A stretch of DNA of 64,000 nucleotides, taken from Hyphomicrobiales bacterium. Lineage in GTDB: Bacteria > Pseudomonadota > Alphaproteobacteria > Rhizobiales > Rhizobiaceae. The position numbers and the translations under genes were made by a program. The stretch spans positions 1 to 64,000 of the forward strand of contig UBQX01000017.1 of assembly GCA_900467685.1 (NCBI GenBank). Direction: 5' to 3'. This document shows, piece after piece, positions 1-10,150 of this stretch (its first letter is position 1; each line of letters begins with the position of its first letter). Below the pieces are notes generated by a model. That model was given only the letters and a program-made list of their open reading frames with translations. It was not told the origin of the DNA and did not search any database.

Positions 1-45
1 GGTGGAGGTCGTGACTTGTGTCCGGGGATGGGCGCTTTCAGGCAC

Positions 46-78
46 AAAAAAGCCGCAGCGGCTTTGCACCCTGCGGCT
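46..78 (-). terminator. Rho-independent terminator after the cytochrome oxidase subunit gene
   Basis: An 8-bp perfect stem (AGCCGCAG at 51-58 with CTGCGGCT at 71-78) is followed, in the minus direction, by six T residues (46-51). It lies just downstream of the stop codon of the minus-strand oxidase subunit gene, so it should end that transcript. Confidence 0.75.
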
Positions 79-103
79 CCTTTAAACGCTTATGAAAAGC
101 CGA

Positions 104-325
104 TCAGAACAGCATGATGCCGCCGACGCTCAGGATGATGAAGAGCAGGACGGAGAAGAGGAAGCCGGCGGTGGTGAAGAAGCCCACAGCCATCGCGATC
201 ATCAGGAAAACGATGATCATCGTGCCGTATTTCGCGCCCTTGATGAAAAGATCGTAGCTCTTTTCATGTTCCTTGTAGTCCATCGGCGCGCCGAGCTCGA
301 CCGGACCGGACTTGTGTTCTGCCAT
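104..325 (-). CDS. aa3-type cytochrome c oxidase subunit IV
   Basis: This 73-residue protein matches the small fourth subunit of bacterial aa3-type cytochrome c oxidase: a short cytoplasmic N-terminus with a conserved DYKEHEKSYDLF stretch, then one long hydrophobic segment (roughly residues 33-72). The subunit sits in the inner membrane beside the catalytic subunits, which are not in this window. The ATG at 325 is preferred over the GTG at 343 because GAGGAG sits 8 bases before it. The gene is isolated, reads leftward and ends in a clear terminator. Family membership is by motif resemblance; its role in oxidase assembly or stability is not settled in general. Confidence 0.88.
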   Translation of the reverse strand: MAEHKSGPVELGAPMDYKEHEKSYDLFIKGAKYGTMIIVFLMIAMAVGFFTTAGFLFSVLLFIILSVGGIMLF

Positions 326-531
326 CTTTCTCTCCTCATCCACTGCGTCCGGCGCACTGTCCCAGCCGGATTTGCCGCATCTCTCTGGTGATCAGGAATT
401 ACATAAAGAGCGGGAAATGGCAATGGTGGCGGAGTGTCGCTGTGGGTGTTCGACGCGGTGGAAATTTCCCTTCAGCTTCTTCGGAATAGACGGCAGGCCC
501 CCTCTGGCTGCCCCCATCAGTGAACGCTCTA

Positions 532-999
532 CTAATCTAGCATTCTGACAATTCTTATCGCTCCGCCGATCAGCAATTCCCACCATATAGGCATCCCGTC
601 AATCAAAGGAGGCAAAGAGGTCGGGCTGCCATTGTATTGACGTCCATTGATCCAATAGAAGCCTGCCGCATCGAATCCTTGAGGCACAGCTCCAAACACA
701 TTCAAAGGAGCCGCAAACAGTGGAGTAATTCCAACCGTTTCAACTTCATAGAGATACTCTAGGGACTTTTGCTCTCGTTCGTAATATTGGCGGGCGTCGG
801 CTTCCGTGGCTAGAGCATAAGTGCAGTTAAGCCGAGACGGAGCTTCTGGCCTTGATGTCAAACGAACATTTTCGAACACCATTTCGCGAATGAAGAAATG
901 ATGCCGGTATCCCATTTTTCGAACGTTTCTGCCCCAATTACCGGGAAGTATTACGCTTCCATCAGCAAGTGGAAGAGGGCAACTGTGAAAAAGTGGCAT
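532..999 (-). CDS. Hypothetical protein, DUF2441-like, lower GC than its surroundings
   Basis: The frame stays open for 155 residues from the ATG at 999, or 176 from a TTG at 1062. Neither start has a strong ribosome binding site. The N-terminal part (CPLPLADGSVILPGNWGR), a later PSRLNCTYA stretch and YLYEVE resemble DUF2441 proteins, whose function is unknown; this is a memory-based match and tentative. No signal peptide or membrane segment is visible. Base composition is close to half GC and uses A/T-ending codons freely, unlike both neighbours, which suggests recent acquisition. It sits alone between the oxidase subunit and the indolepyruvate oxidoreductase. Confidence 0.65.
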   Translation of the reverse strand: MPLFHSCPLPLADGSVILPGNWGRNVRKMGYRHHFFIREMVFENVRLTSRPEAPSRLNCTYALATEADARQYYEREQKSLEYLYEVETVGITPLFAAPLNVFGAVPQGFDAAGFYWINGRQYNGSPTSLPPLIDGMPIWWELLIGGAIRIVRMLD

Positions 1000-1092
1000 A
1001 GTCGTACCATTCGGGAAGCGAGTGCGTCTCTTACGATAAATCCCTAAAGTTGAATTCGTCAAGCTAAGTTCAGGGCTTAGGAAGCTTTCGAT

Positions 1093-4000
1093 TTACTCCG
1101 CCGCGACCCGAACCTCCGGTTTCGGCGAATCAAGCTCGCGCTCCATCTCCTCCATCCTAGTCAGAACCTCCTTCACCGCCTTCTCCTTCACATGGCCGAA
1201 GCCGCGGATCTTTTCGGCTGCGGCAAGGAGTTCGGCCACCGCGGGGGCATTCGTCGCGTTGAGCCTGCCGGCAACTCGACCCAGCAGCGCTTCGAAGTCG
1301 GCGATCATCTGCCGTTCCATCTTGCGCTCTTGCGTGTAGCCGAAGATGTCCAGCGGCGTGCCGCGCAGGGCCTTGAACCTGGCGAGTACGTTCAGCGCGC
1401 CCATCATCCACGGGCCGTATGAGCTTTTCACCAGATGGCCTTCTCTGTCCTTCTTTGCGAAGATCGGCGGGGCCATGTGGAATTCGAGGCGGTCCCAGTC
1501 GGCGAACTGTTCGGCGAGGCGCTTTTCGAAGTCGCCATTGGTGAAGAGGCGGGCGGTTTCGTATTCGTCCTTGATCGCCATCAGCTTGCCGAGGCTGCGG
1601 GCGGCGGCGAGCGTCACGGGGCCGGCTGAGCCGGTGGCGCGGATTTCGGCCTCGCGGATCGGGGTGAGCGCACGTTCGAAGCGGCGGGCGTAGCGGGCGT
1701 TCTGATAGGCGGTGAGATGCGCCTTCATCCGGTCGATCGCCTCGTCGGCGGTTTCGGCGCGCGGGGCATCGTGATGGTGGTTGCGATAGATCGCGGTGAC
1801 GGCTTCCGGGTTATTGCCGGCGATGCGGCCCCAGCGGAAGGCGGCGATGTTCATGTCCACCGCTTCGCCGTTGAGGCGGATGGCCTCTTCCACCGATTCA
1901 GGTGAAAGCGGTAGGCCGCCGAGCTGGCTGGCATAGCCCAGCATGAACATGTTGGCGGCGAGCGCATTGGCAAAGAGTTCGCGCGCAGCCTCGTCGGCGT
2001 CGAAGAAGCGGGTCTGCGTTTCGCCGGCTGATTTGCGGATCGTCTTCTTCATCAGCTCGGCGGGGAAGGAGAAATCCGGGTTGCGGGTGAAGCCGCCGGG
2101 CATGATTTCGGCGGTGTTGGCGATGAAGAGCGTCTTCTCCTCGGTGACGGTGGCCAGCACCTTCTTGGAGGCCGAAACGGCGAGGTCGCAGCCGAGCACG
2201 AGATCGGAGCGCCCGGCGGGGATGCGGATCGCGGTGATCGCCTCCGGGCTCTTTGCGATGCGCAAATGGGTGAGCACCGCGCCGCCCTTCTGGGCGAGGC
2301 CCGCCATGTCGATCAGGCCGCAGCCCTTTTCCTCTATATGTGCGGCCATGCCGAGAATCTGGCCGATGGTGACGACACCGGTGCCGCCGATGCCGGCGAC
2401 GATGGCAGCCCAGCCGTCATCGAGCGAGGCAATCGCGGGGGCAGGGAGGCTGGCGAAGAGGGCGTCGAAGCCGCTGGCATCTTTCGCTTTGGCTTCGGCC
2501 TTGCGCAGCTTGCCACCATGGACGGTGACGAAGGAGGGACAGAAGCCCTCGACGCAGGAGAAGTCCTTGTTGCAGCTCGATTGATCCACCTTGCGCTTGC
2601 GGCCGAAAGCGGTTTCGACCGGCTGGATCGAGACGCAGTTGGACTTGACGCCACAATCGCCGCAGCCTTCGCAGACGGCTTCATTGATGAAGGCGCGCTT
2701 GTTCGGATCGGGGAAGGTGCCGCGCTTGCGGCGGCGGCGCTTTTCGGCGGCGCAGGTCTGGTCGTAGATGAGGACGGTGACGCCAGGGACGTCGCGGAGT
2801 TCCCGCTGTACATCGTCCATGTCGCGGCGATGGTTGAAGGTCGTGCCTTTGGGCCAGTCGATCCCCGGCGGATATTTGTCCGGCTCGTCGGAGACGACGG
2901 CGATGCGCTTGACGCCTTCCGCTGCCAGCTGGCGGGCGATCTGGTCGACCGTTGCGCCGCTTTCGACATGCTGGCCGCCGGTCATGGCGACCGCGTCGTT
3001 ATAGAGGATCTTGTAGGTTATGTTGGTGCCGGCCGACAGCGCGAAGCGGATGGCGAGCGAGCCGGAATGGGCATAGGTGCCGTCGCCGAGATTCTGGAAG
3101 ATGTGGCCGCGATCCGAGAAGGGGGCGACGCCCACCCATTGCGCGCCTTCACCGCCCATTTGGGTGAAGCCGACCGTGTTGCGGTCCATCCAGATCGACA
3201 TGAAATGACAGCCGATGCCGGCCGCCGCGACCGAGCCTTCCGGCACCTTGGTCGAGGAATTATGCGGACAGCCGGAGCAGAAGAAGGGCGTTCGGATATT
3301 GCCGTCGGCAATGCTGGCGATCATCGCCTGCGCCTGTTTCAGCCGCGCGGTGCGGGCGGAAATCTCGTCGCTCGGGCCGATATAGCGGATGATGCGCTCA
3401 CCCATCGCAATCGCAATGTCGTTGGGATCTAGCGCGCCCTTGACGGGGAAGAGCCAGTCGCCGCGCTCGTCGCGCTTGCCGACAATCATCGGCTGGCCGG
3501 CGGTACCATAGAGCGCTTCACGGAGCTGTGTTTCGATGAGGGAGCGCTTTTCCTCGACGACTACGATTTCGGTGAGGCCGCTGGCGAAGTCCTTCACGTC
3601 GTCGAGATCGAGCGGCCACGTGCAGCCGATCTTGAAGAGGCGGATGCCGAGGCGATTGGCCTCCTCCTCGCCAATGCCGAGATTGGAAAAGGCTTGCAGG
3701 ACGTCGAGATAGCTCTTGCCGGTGGAGATGACGCCGAGCTTCGGCGCCGTGCCGCCCGACCAGATGATCTTGTTCAAGCCGTTGGCGCGGATGAAGAGAT
3801 TGGCGGCGGCGCGCTTGTATTCGTGCAGCCGCGCTTCCTGGCCGAGAAAGTCGATGTCGTTGAGGCGAATATGGATGCCGCCGGGCGGGCCTTCGAAGGG
3901 GGGCGTGACGATGTCGAGGCGGTTGAGGCCGGCATTCACTGAAGCCGTGGACTCGACATTGTCCTTCACGCATTTCAGCGCCACCCAGCAGCCGGAATAG

Positions 4001-4569
4001 CGGCTGAGCGCGTAGCCGAGCAGGCCGTAATCGATGATTTCCTGAACGCCGGCGGGGTTGAGGATGGGCATCATGTAGTCGACGAAGTTGAATTCCGTCT
4101 GGTGGGCATTGGTGGAGGATTCGGCCGTGTGGTCGTCGCCCATGAGCACGAGGACGCCGCCATTGGGGGAGGTGCCGGCGAGGTTGGCGTGGCGGAAGAC
4201 GTCGCCGGCGCGGTCGACGCCGGGGCCCTTGCCATACCAGAGGCCGAAGACGCCATCATATTTGCCGTGGCCATCAAGCCCGGCCTGCTGCGAGCCCCAC
4301 ACGGCGGTGGCCGCGAGCTCTTCATTGAGGCCGGGGGTGAAGGTGATCTGATGTTCGGTAAGCGGCTTCTTCGCCTTCATGAACTGGCTGTCGAGCCCGC
4401 CCAGCGGCGAGCCGCGATAGCCGGAAATGAAGCCGGCAGTGTTGAGCCCTGCGGCCCTGTCCGCCTCGTGCTGCATCATCATCATCCGCGCGATGGCCTG
4501 CGCGCCGGTGAGATAGACCCGGTTGCGCGAAAGGTCGTATTTGTCTTCGAGCGAGATTTTCTGATGCAT
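1093..4569 (-). CDS. Indolepyruvate:ferredoxin oxidoreductase family protein (fused alpha and beta parts)
   Basis: A 1158-residue thiamine-diphosphate enzyme expected to oxidise an aryl or branched 2-oxoacid such as indolepyruvate to its acyl-CoA, passing electrons to a ferredoxin. The N-terminal half is the alpha-type part, with the TPP-binding segment around FCSGCPHNSSTKVPEG. A cysteine-rich segment follows (CEGCGDCGVKSNC, then CNKDFSCVEGFC) that could hold an Fe-S cluster. The last third is the gamma/beta-type part, opening with IVAGIGGTGVVTIGQIL. Archaeal versions are two separate subunits; the single fused chain is the usual proteobacterial form. The ATG at 4569 is chosen because GGGAGG lies 7 bases before it. 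The TRAP permease is divergent from it. Confidence 0.92.
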   Translation of the reverse strand: MHQKISLEDKYDLSRNRVYLTGAQAIARMMMMQHEADRAAGLNTAGFISGYRGSPLGGLDSQFMKAKKPLTEHQITFTPGLNEELAATAVWGSQQAGLDGHGKYDGVFGLWYGKGPGVDRAGDVFRHANLAGTSPNGGVLVLMGDDHTAESSTNAHQTEFNFVDYMMPILNPAGVQEIIDYGLLGYALSRYSGCWVALKCVKDNVESTASVNAGLNRLDIVTPPFEGPPGGIHIRLNDIDFLGQEARLHEYKRAAANLFIRANGLNKIIWSGGTAPKLGVISTGKSYLDVLQAFSNLGIGEEEANRLGIRLFKIGCTWPLDLDDVKDFASGLTEIVVVEEKRSLIETQLREALYGTAGQPMIVGKRDERGDWLFPVKGALDPNDIAIAMGERIIRYIGPSDEISARTARLKQAQAMIASIADGNIRTPFFCSGCPHNSSTKVPEGSVAAAGIGCHFMSIWMDRNTVGFTQMGGEGAQWVGVAPFSDRGHIFQNLGDGTYAHSGSLAIRFALSAGTNITYKILYNDAVAMTGGQHVESGATVDQIARQLAAEGVKRIAVVSDEPDKYPPGIDWPKGTTFNHRRDMDDVQRELRDVPGVTVLIYDQTCAAEKRRRRKRGTFPDPNKRAFINEAVCEGCGDCGVKSNCVSIQPVETAFGRKRKVDQSSCNKDFSCVEGFCPSFVTVHGGKLRKAEAKAKDASGFDALFASLPAPAIASLDDGWAAIVAGIGGTGVVTIGQILGMAAHIEEKGCGLIDMAGLAQKGGAVLTHLRIAKSPEAITAIRIPAGRSDLVLGCDLAVSASKKVLATVTEEKTLFIANTAEIMPGGFTRNPDFSFPAELMKKTIRKSAGETQTRFFDADEAARELFANALAANMFMLGYASQLGGLPLSPESVEEAIRLNGEAVDMNIAAFRWGRIAGNNPEAVTAIYRNHHHDAPRAETADEAIDRMKAHLTAYQNARYARRFERALTPIREAEIRATGSAGPVTLAAARSLGKLMAIKDEYETARLFTNGDFEKRLAEQFADWDRLEFHMAPPIFAKKDREGHLVKSSYGPWMMGALNVLARFKALRGTPLDIFGYTQERKMERQMIADFEALLGRVAGRLNATNAPAVAELLAAAEKIRGFGHVKEKAVKEVLTRMEEMERELDSPKPEVRVAAE

Positions 4570-4794
4570 CCACGGTCCTCCCAAACCCTGACTGACAGCT
4601 GGATTGTTCTACCAATGTCTAAGGAGGTCAAATCTTTTCAGGCACCTGCTTTACAGACGCAACGGAGTTGCGGATAACCGTCGAAGAGAGAGGTAATCTT
4701 TCGGACAAGGGCGGCATAGGGAAACAAGCGAAAAGCGCCCGCCGTTGTAAATCGGCTTTTTGCCGCAAGGCAGGGACCTTCAGGGGGAGAAAAA

Positions 4795-5352
4795 ATGGCT
4801 TTCTTGTTAAGGCTGAGCGCGTTTGTCGACGCGATCACGGCAGCGATCGGGCGTAGCGTCTCGTGGCTCATACTCGTGGCGGTGCTGGTCAGCGCGATCA
4901 ATGCGGTCGTGCGCAAGATCTTCGACATGTCGTCCAACGCCTGGCTCGAACTGCAATGGTATCTGTTCGGCGCCGTTTTCCTGCTGGCGGCGGCCTATAC
5001 GCTGCAGAAGAACGAGCACATCCGCATCGACATCCTGTCCTCCAGCTGGAGCAAGCGGACGCGCGATACGATCGATCTCGTGCTGCACATCATCTTCCTG
5101 CTGCCGTTCTCGTCGCTGATGGTCTATCTCTCCTGGTCGTGGTTCTGGCTCTCCTTCCGGACGGGCGAAGTCTCCGCCAATGCCGGCGGCCTGATCATCT
5201 GGCCCGCCAAGTCCTTCGTGCTCATCGGCTTCATCCTGCTGACCGCGCAGGCCTTCTCCGAAATCATCAAGCGCATCGGTGTTCTGACGGGCCGGATCGA
5301 GGATCCGCTTGTCGAGGCCAAGCCTGTCGATCATGTCGAGGAGGCGCGCTGA
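4795..5352 (+). CDS. TRAP transporter small permease subunit (DctQ family)
   Basis: The 185-residue protein has about four hydrophobic segments and the DctQ-family ELQWYLFGAVFLLAAAYTL region near residues 50-70. It should pair with the adjacent DctM-type protein to form the membrane part of a sodium-driven tripartite (TRAP) importer. A purine-rich AGGGGGAG precedes the ATG at good spacing. Its stop codon is one base before the dctM start, so the two are translationally coupled. The receptor of the system is probably the TakP-like protein encoded at 8779-9888 on the other strand. Substrate is inferred from that receptor, not from this subunit. Confidence 0.93.
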   Translation: MAFLLRLSAFVDAITAAIGRSVSWLILVAVLVSAINAVVRKIFDMSSNAWLELQWYLFGAVFLLAAAYTLQKNEHIRIDILSSSWSKRTRDTIDLVLHIIFLLPFSSLMVYLSWSWFWLSFRTGEVSANAGGLIIWPAKSFVLIGFILLTAQAFSEIIKRIGVLTGRIEDPLVEAKPVDHVEEAR

Positions 5353-5353
5353 G

Positions 5354-7246
5354 ATGTTGGAGTTCCTGGTCGAAAATCTCGCGCCGATCATGTTCACGAC
5401 CGTCATGGTCATGCTTCTGCTCGGCTATCCCGTTGCCTTCACGCTTGCCGCCGGCGGTCTTGCCTTCTTCGCCATCGGCGTCGAATTCTCGCATCTGTCG
5501 CCGTCGATCAATCTTTTCTGGCCGCTGCTTCAGTCGCATCCCGAGCGCATCTACGGGATCATGAACAATGACACGCTGCTGGCTATCCCCTTCTTCACCT
5601 TCATGGGGATCATTCTCGAGCGGTCGCGCATGGCCGAAGACCTGCTCGACACGATCGGCCAGCTTTTCGGGCCGATCCGCGGCGGTCTGGCTTATGCCGT
5701 CGTGCTGGTCGGCGCGCTGCTTGGCGCCACGACCGGCGTGGTCGCGGCCTCGGTCATGGCCATGGGCCTCATCTCGATGCCGATCATGCTGCGCTATGGC
5801 TATAACAAGCCCTTCGTCTCGGGCACGATTGCTGCTTCGGGCACGTTGGCGCAGATCGTGCCGCCATCGCTCGTGCTCATCGTCATGGCCGACCAGCTTG
5901 GCCGCTCTGTGGGCGACATGTATGTCGGCGCGCTCTATCCGGCCCTGCTGATCGTCGGCGCCTATTGCGCCTATGTCTTCCTGATCACGCTCATCAAGCC
6001 TTCCTGGGCGCCGGCGCTGCCGCGCGAGGCGCGCACGCTCGGCGGCGGTGTCACGTCGCTGGCTGTCATGATCGCGATTGCGGTTGCGCTCTATTATCTG
6101 GCGGACATGGTGTTCTTCACCGGCATTTCGCCTGAATGGCGGATGGTCATTTCGCTGGCACTGGCGGTCGGCGTCATCTACGCCGTGGCGTTGGCAAACG
6201 ACACCTTCAAGCTCAACATCATCTCGCGGCTTGCCCAGCAGGTGATTATCGTGATGATCCCGCCGCTGGCGCTGATCTTCCTCGTTCTCGGCACGATCTT
6301 CCTTGGCATTGCCACGCCGACGGAAGGCGGGGCGATGGGCTCTGCCGGCGCGCTGATCATGTCGCTCCTGAAAGGCCGACTGAGCTTTGCGACGCTGAAG
6401 CAGGCGGTCGAATCGACCACGAAGCTTTCGGCTTTCGTGATGATGATCCTTATCGGCTCGCGCGTCTTCGGCCTGACCTTCTACGGCCTGAACGGCAATC
6501 TCTGGATCGAGCATCTGATGCTGTCGCTGCCGGGCGGCGAGTATGGCTTCCTGATCGTCGTCACGATCATCGTCTTCATCCTCGGCTGCTTCCTCGACTT
6601 CTTCGAGATCGCCTTCATCATGGTGCCGCTGCTCGGGCCGGTCGCCGAAAAGCTCGGCATTGACCTCGTCTGGTTCGGCATCATTCTGGGTATCAACCTG
6701 CAGACCTCGTTCCTGACGCCGCCCTTCGGTTTCTCGCTCTTCTACCTGCGTTCGATCGCGCCGGTGGGCAACTGGAAGGATCCTGCAACGGGCATCACCA
6801 TGTCTGGGGTCAAGACTTCGGACATCTACAAGGGTGTCTTCCCCTTCATCGTGATCCAGTTTGTCATGATCCTGGTGGTGATCGCCTTCCCGCAGCTCGT
6901 CATGGTCTACAAGAGCGGCGATGTCGTCGTCGATCCGTCGAAGGTCAACATCACTGTGCCCATGTCTTCGTCCGGTGGGACAAGTGGAGCGCCCGGCATG
7001 TCGCTGCCTCCGCTCGGTGGAGCAGGGGGCAATGGGGGGATTCCGGGCCTTTCGCTGCCGCCCATGGGGGCGCCTCCGGCTGGCTCGGGCAATGGCAGCG
7101 ACCAGAGCGGCAACACGCTCGGCCTGCCTCCGCTCAACGGTCTCGGCAATCCGCCGGCACCGGCTGCGCCAGCAAATGATGCCGCGAAGCCAGCGGAGGG
7201 CGCAAAGCCGGCTATCGATCTCAGCCAGCCGCCGAAATTCAACTAA
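5354..7246 (+). CDS. TRAP transporter large permease subunit (DctM family) with a Pro/Gly-rich tail
   Basis: A 630-residue multi-spanning membrane protein of the DctM family, the transport channel of a TRAP importer. Family signatures include GATTGVVAASVMAMGLISMP, an AASGTLAQIVPPSLVLIV segment and GIATPTEGGAMGSAGAL. Residues 1 to about 530 hold the membrane domain. The last 100 residues are unusual: a Gly/Pro/Ser/Ala-rich tail with three copies of an L-x-LPP motif (SLPPLGG, SLPPMGA, GLPPLNG). The ATG at 5354 follows the dctQ stop by one base; upstream in-frame starts lie inside dctQ. A perfect hairpin follows the gene. Confidence 0.93.
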   Translation: MLEFLVENLAPIMFTTVMVMLLLGYPVAFTLAAGGLAFFAIGVEFSHLSPSINLFWPLLQSHPERIYGIMNNDTLLAIPFFTFMGIILERSRMAEDLLDTIGQLFGPIRGGLAYAVVLVGALLGATTGVVAASVMAMGLISMPIMLRYGYNKPFVSGTIAASGTLAQIVPPSLVLIVMADQLGRSVGDMYVGALYPALLIVGAYCAYVFLITLIKPSWAPALPREARTLGGGVTSLAVMIAIAVALYYLADMVFFTGISPEWRMVISLALAVGVIYAVALANDTFKLNIISRLAQQVIIVMIPPLALIFLVLGTIFLGIATPTEGGAMGSAGALIMSLLKGRLSFATLKQAVESTTKLSAFVMMILIGSRVFGLTFYGLNGNLWIEHLMLSLPGGEYGFLIVVTIIVFILGCFLDFFEIAFIMVPLLGPVAEKLGIDLVWFGIILGINLQTSFLTPPFGFSLFYLRSIAPVGNWKDPATGITMSGVKTSDIYKGVFPFIVIQFVMILVVIAFPQLVMVYKSGDVVVDPSKVNITVPMSSSGGTSGAPGMSLPPLGGAGGNGGIPGLSLPPMGAPPAGSGNGSDQSGNTLGLPPLNGLGNPPAPAAPANDAAKPAEGAKPAIDLSQPPKFN

Positions 7247-7265
7247 GGCGGGGCGAACAAGCAAC

Positions 7266-7293
7266 GCACAAGACCGGTTCTCCGGTCTTGTGC
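7266..7293 (+). terminator. Hairpin downstream of the TRAP permease genes
   Basis: A perfect 12-bp stem with a 4-base loop (GCACAAGACCGG, TTCT, CCGGTCTTGTGC) begins 20 bases after the dctM stop. No T-run follows, so it may act as a weak terminator or as a 3' mRNA-stabilising structure. Confidence 0.6.
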
Positions 7294-7367
7294 CGAGACC
7301 TTGCGCGCCTGCGGATTTCCGTCTCTATTGCGGTCTCCATCCAAAAATCGTGACCGGAAATCGAGAC

Positions 7368-7991
7368 ATGGATCATCTGCAGCAGTTGGCGCCGGTTTAT
7401 CTGACCTACCTGATTGTTATCGCCAGTCCCGGTCCGAGCAACATGGCGATCATGGGTGCTGCGATGAACCAGGGCCGGGCGCATGGCGTGGCGCTGGCGC
7501 TGGGTGTGCTCACGGGCAGCTTTTGCTGGGCCGGTCTGGCGGCCGCGGGGATTTCGTCGGTGCTGACGCGCTATGCAGAGGCGCTGATCGTGATGAAAAT
7601 CGCCGGCGGGCTTTACCTGCTCTATCTCGCGTGGAAATCGGCAAAATCCGCGATGACGGAAAAGGTTTCGGGCGTCGCGGACATAACGCCCGCTAGCCGC
7701 CTTGCGTCCTACCGGCGCGGTGTTCTCCTGCATTTGACCAATCCCAAGGCCATTCTCGGATGGGGTGCCATCATGACCTTGGGGCTCAAGCCGGATGCGC
7801 CGGCGCATACGCTGTCCGCCATTATCGGCGGCTGCGCGGTTCTCGGCTTCATCGTTTTTGTCGGCTATGCGCTGCTCTTCTCGACGGCGGCCATGGCGAA
7901 TGGCTACCGCAAGGCGCGGCGCGTCATCGAGGGCACGCTGGCTGCCGTTTTCGGCTATGCGGGGCTCCGGCTGCTCTTATCGAAGCCCTGA
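7368..7991 (+). CDS. LysE/RhtB-family amino acid exporter
   Basis: The 207-residue protein has about six hydrophobic segments and the family signature ASPGPSNMAIMGAAMNQGR near residues 17-36, followed by HLTNPKAILGW around residue 120. Members export amino acids such as lysine, threonine or homoserine lactone across the inner membrane. The exact substrate cannot be read from sequence. The start at 7368 is the ATG that gives the normal family N-terminus; earlier in-frame starts lie in the permease gene. Its TGA abuts the stop codon of the convergent HAD gene, forming TGATCA. Confidence 0.88.
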   Translation: MDHLQQLAPVYLTYLIVIASPGPSNMAIMGAAMNQGRAHGVALALGVLTGSFCWAGLAAAGISSVLTRYAEALIVMKIAGGLYLLYLAWKSAKSAMTEKVSGVADITPASRLASYRRGVLLHLTNPKAILGWGAIMTLGLKPDAPAHTLSAIIGGCAVLGFIVFVGYALLFSTAAMANGYRKARRVIEGTLAAVFGYAGLRLLLSKP

Positions 7992-8657
7992 TCAGGCGGA
8001 TTTCTCGATCATCACGACGACTTCGTGCAGATCATGGGCGACCGCTGTGCAGAGCGGGCGGATTTCGTCGCTGGGGTCCAGCAAATCCGGCACCATGACT
8101 GCCATCATCCCTGCGGCATGGGCCGACCGGATGCCGTTGTGGCTGTCCTCCAGCGCGAGGCAAGCGGCTGGATCGACGCCAAGGCGATCGGCCGCCATGA
8201 GGAAGGGATCAGGCTCGGGCTTGCCCTTCGGATAGTCGCCCTGGGCGACAATGGCATGGAAGCGGTGGGTGATGCCGAATGTGCCGATCTTGAAATCGAC
8301 CTTGTCGCGCTGCGACGAGGTTGCAATCGCCCTCGGAATGTCGAGACGATCCAGCAGGTCCAGGATTTCGACGACACCGGGCTTGATGTCGAGGCGCAAC
8401 TTCAGAAGCGTTTCATAGTGCGAGATCCAGACCGGGCGGAACGCTTCCGCATCGAAGGTGTTGCCCAGTCCAGCCATCAGCCGCATCCGGATATCGGGCC
8501 ACTGCCGGCCGATCAGGGTGCTGAAGAGGTCCCAACCCACTGTATGTCCGAAATGCGCGGCCGCCGTCACGGCGGATTCGAAGGATAGCGTCTCGGTGTT
8601 GAACAGCAGGCCATCCATGTCGAAGATCACGGCGGCGGGTCGGCGGGGGAGCGACAT
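7992..8657 (-). CDS. HAD-family hydrolase (phosphoglycolate phosphatase / beta-phosphoglucomutase-like)
   Basis: A 221-residue haloacid dehalogenase-type phosphatase. All four motifs are visible: DMDGLLF near residue 13 with the nucleophile Asp, ATSSQ near 113, the lysine in KGKPEPDPF near 144, and LEDSHNG near 168. A helical cap lies between motifs I and II. Subfamily features point to sugar or glycolate phosphate substrates, but the substrate is not determined. It is the minus-strand neighbour downstream of the TRAP receptor gene, separated from it by a terminator, so co-transcription is unlikely. Confidence 0.88.
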   Translation of the reverse strand: MSLPRRPAAVIFDMDGLLFNTETLSFESAVTAAAHFGHTVGWDLFSTLIGRQWPDIRMRLMAGLGNTFDAEAFRPVWISHYETLLKLRLDIKPGVVEILDLLDRLDIPRAIATSSQRDKVDFKIGTFGITHRFHAIVAQGDYPKGKPEPDPFLMAADRLGVDPAACLALEDSHNGIRSAHAAGMMAVMVPDLLDPSDEIRPLCTAVAHDLHEVVVMIEKSA

Positions 8658-8730
8658 CGAAAGGTGATTCCTGAAAAGGTTCGTACGCTACTGTCTTTAA
8701 TGGCTTTCGCGACAGTTGTGCAAAATAGAA

Positions 8731-8757
8731 ATGCCCCGGAGACGAACTCCGGGGCAT
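8731..8757 (-). terminator. Rho-independent terminator after the TRAP receptor gene
   Basis: An 11-bp perfect stem (ATGCCCCGGAG with CTCCGGGGCAT, loop ACGAA) lies 22 bases downstream of the receptor stop. Read on the minus strand it is followed by TTCTATTTTG, a moderately T-rich stretch. Confidence 0.75.
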
Positions 8758-8778
8758 CTCAAAGTACAATGGGATCGA

Positions 8779-9933
<1,155 letters not shown>

Positions 9934-10150
9934 CTATGTCGCAGAGTGGTCGAAGCTAACCATTTTGCCGGCTGACTGGCAAGCGCGAAGACCAAAAAAA
10001 TTCTCTGTAAGTGGCTGCAAGCAAATACGTTTTTGTTAAATGTACCGAACATTTCCGGGGCTGTTGGCTCCTCATGTTGCCGCAATTTTGATTGACTTGC
10101 GTCAGTTGTGGCGTGATGAATGCCAAACTTGATCAAATTGGAGACCCTTC

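Noticed and set aside
5267..7264. 665-codon minus-strand frame opposite the TRAP permease
   Set aside because: Composition is Arg/Asp/His-rich as expected for a shadow; the plus-strand DctM protein has clear family motifs.
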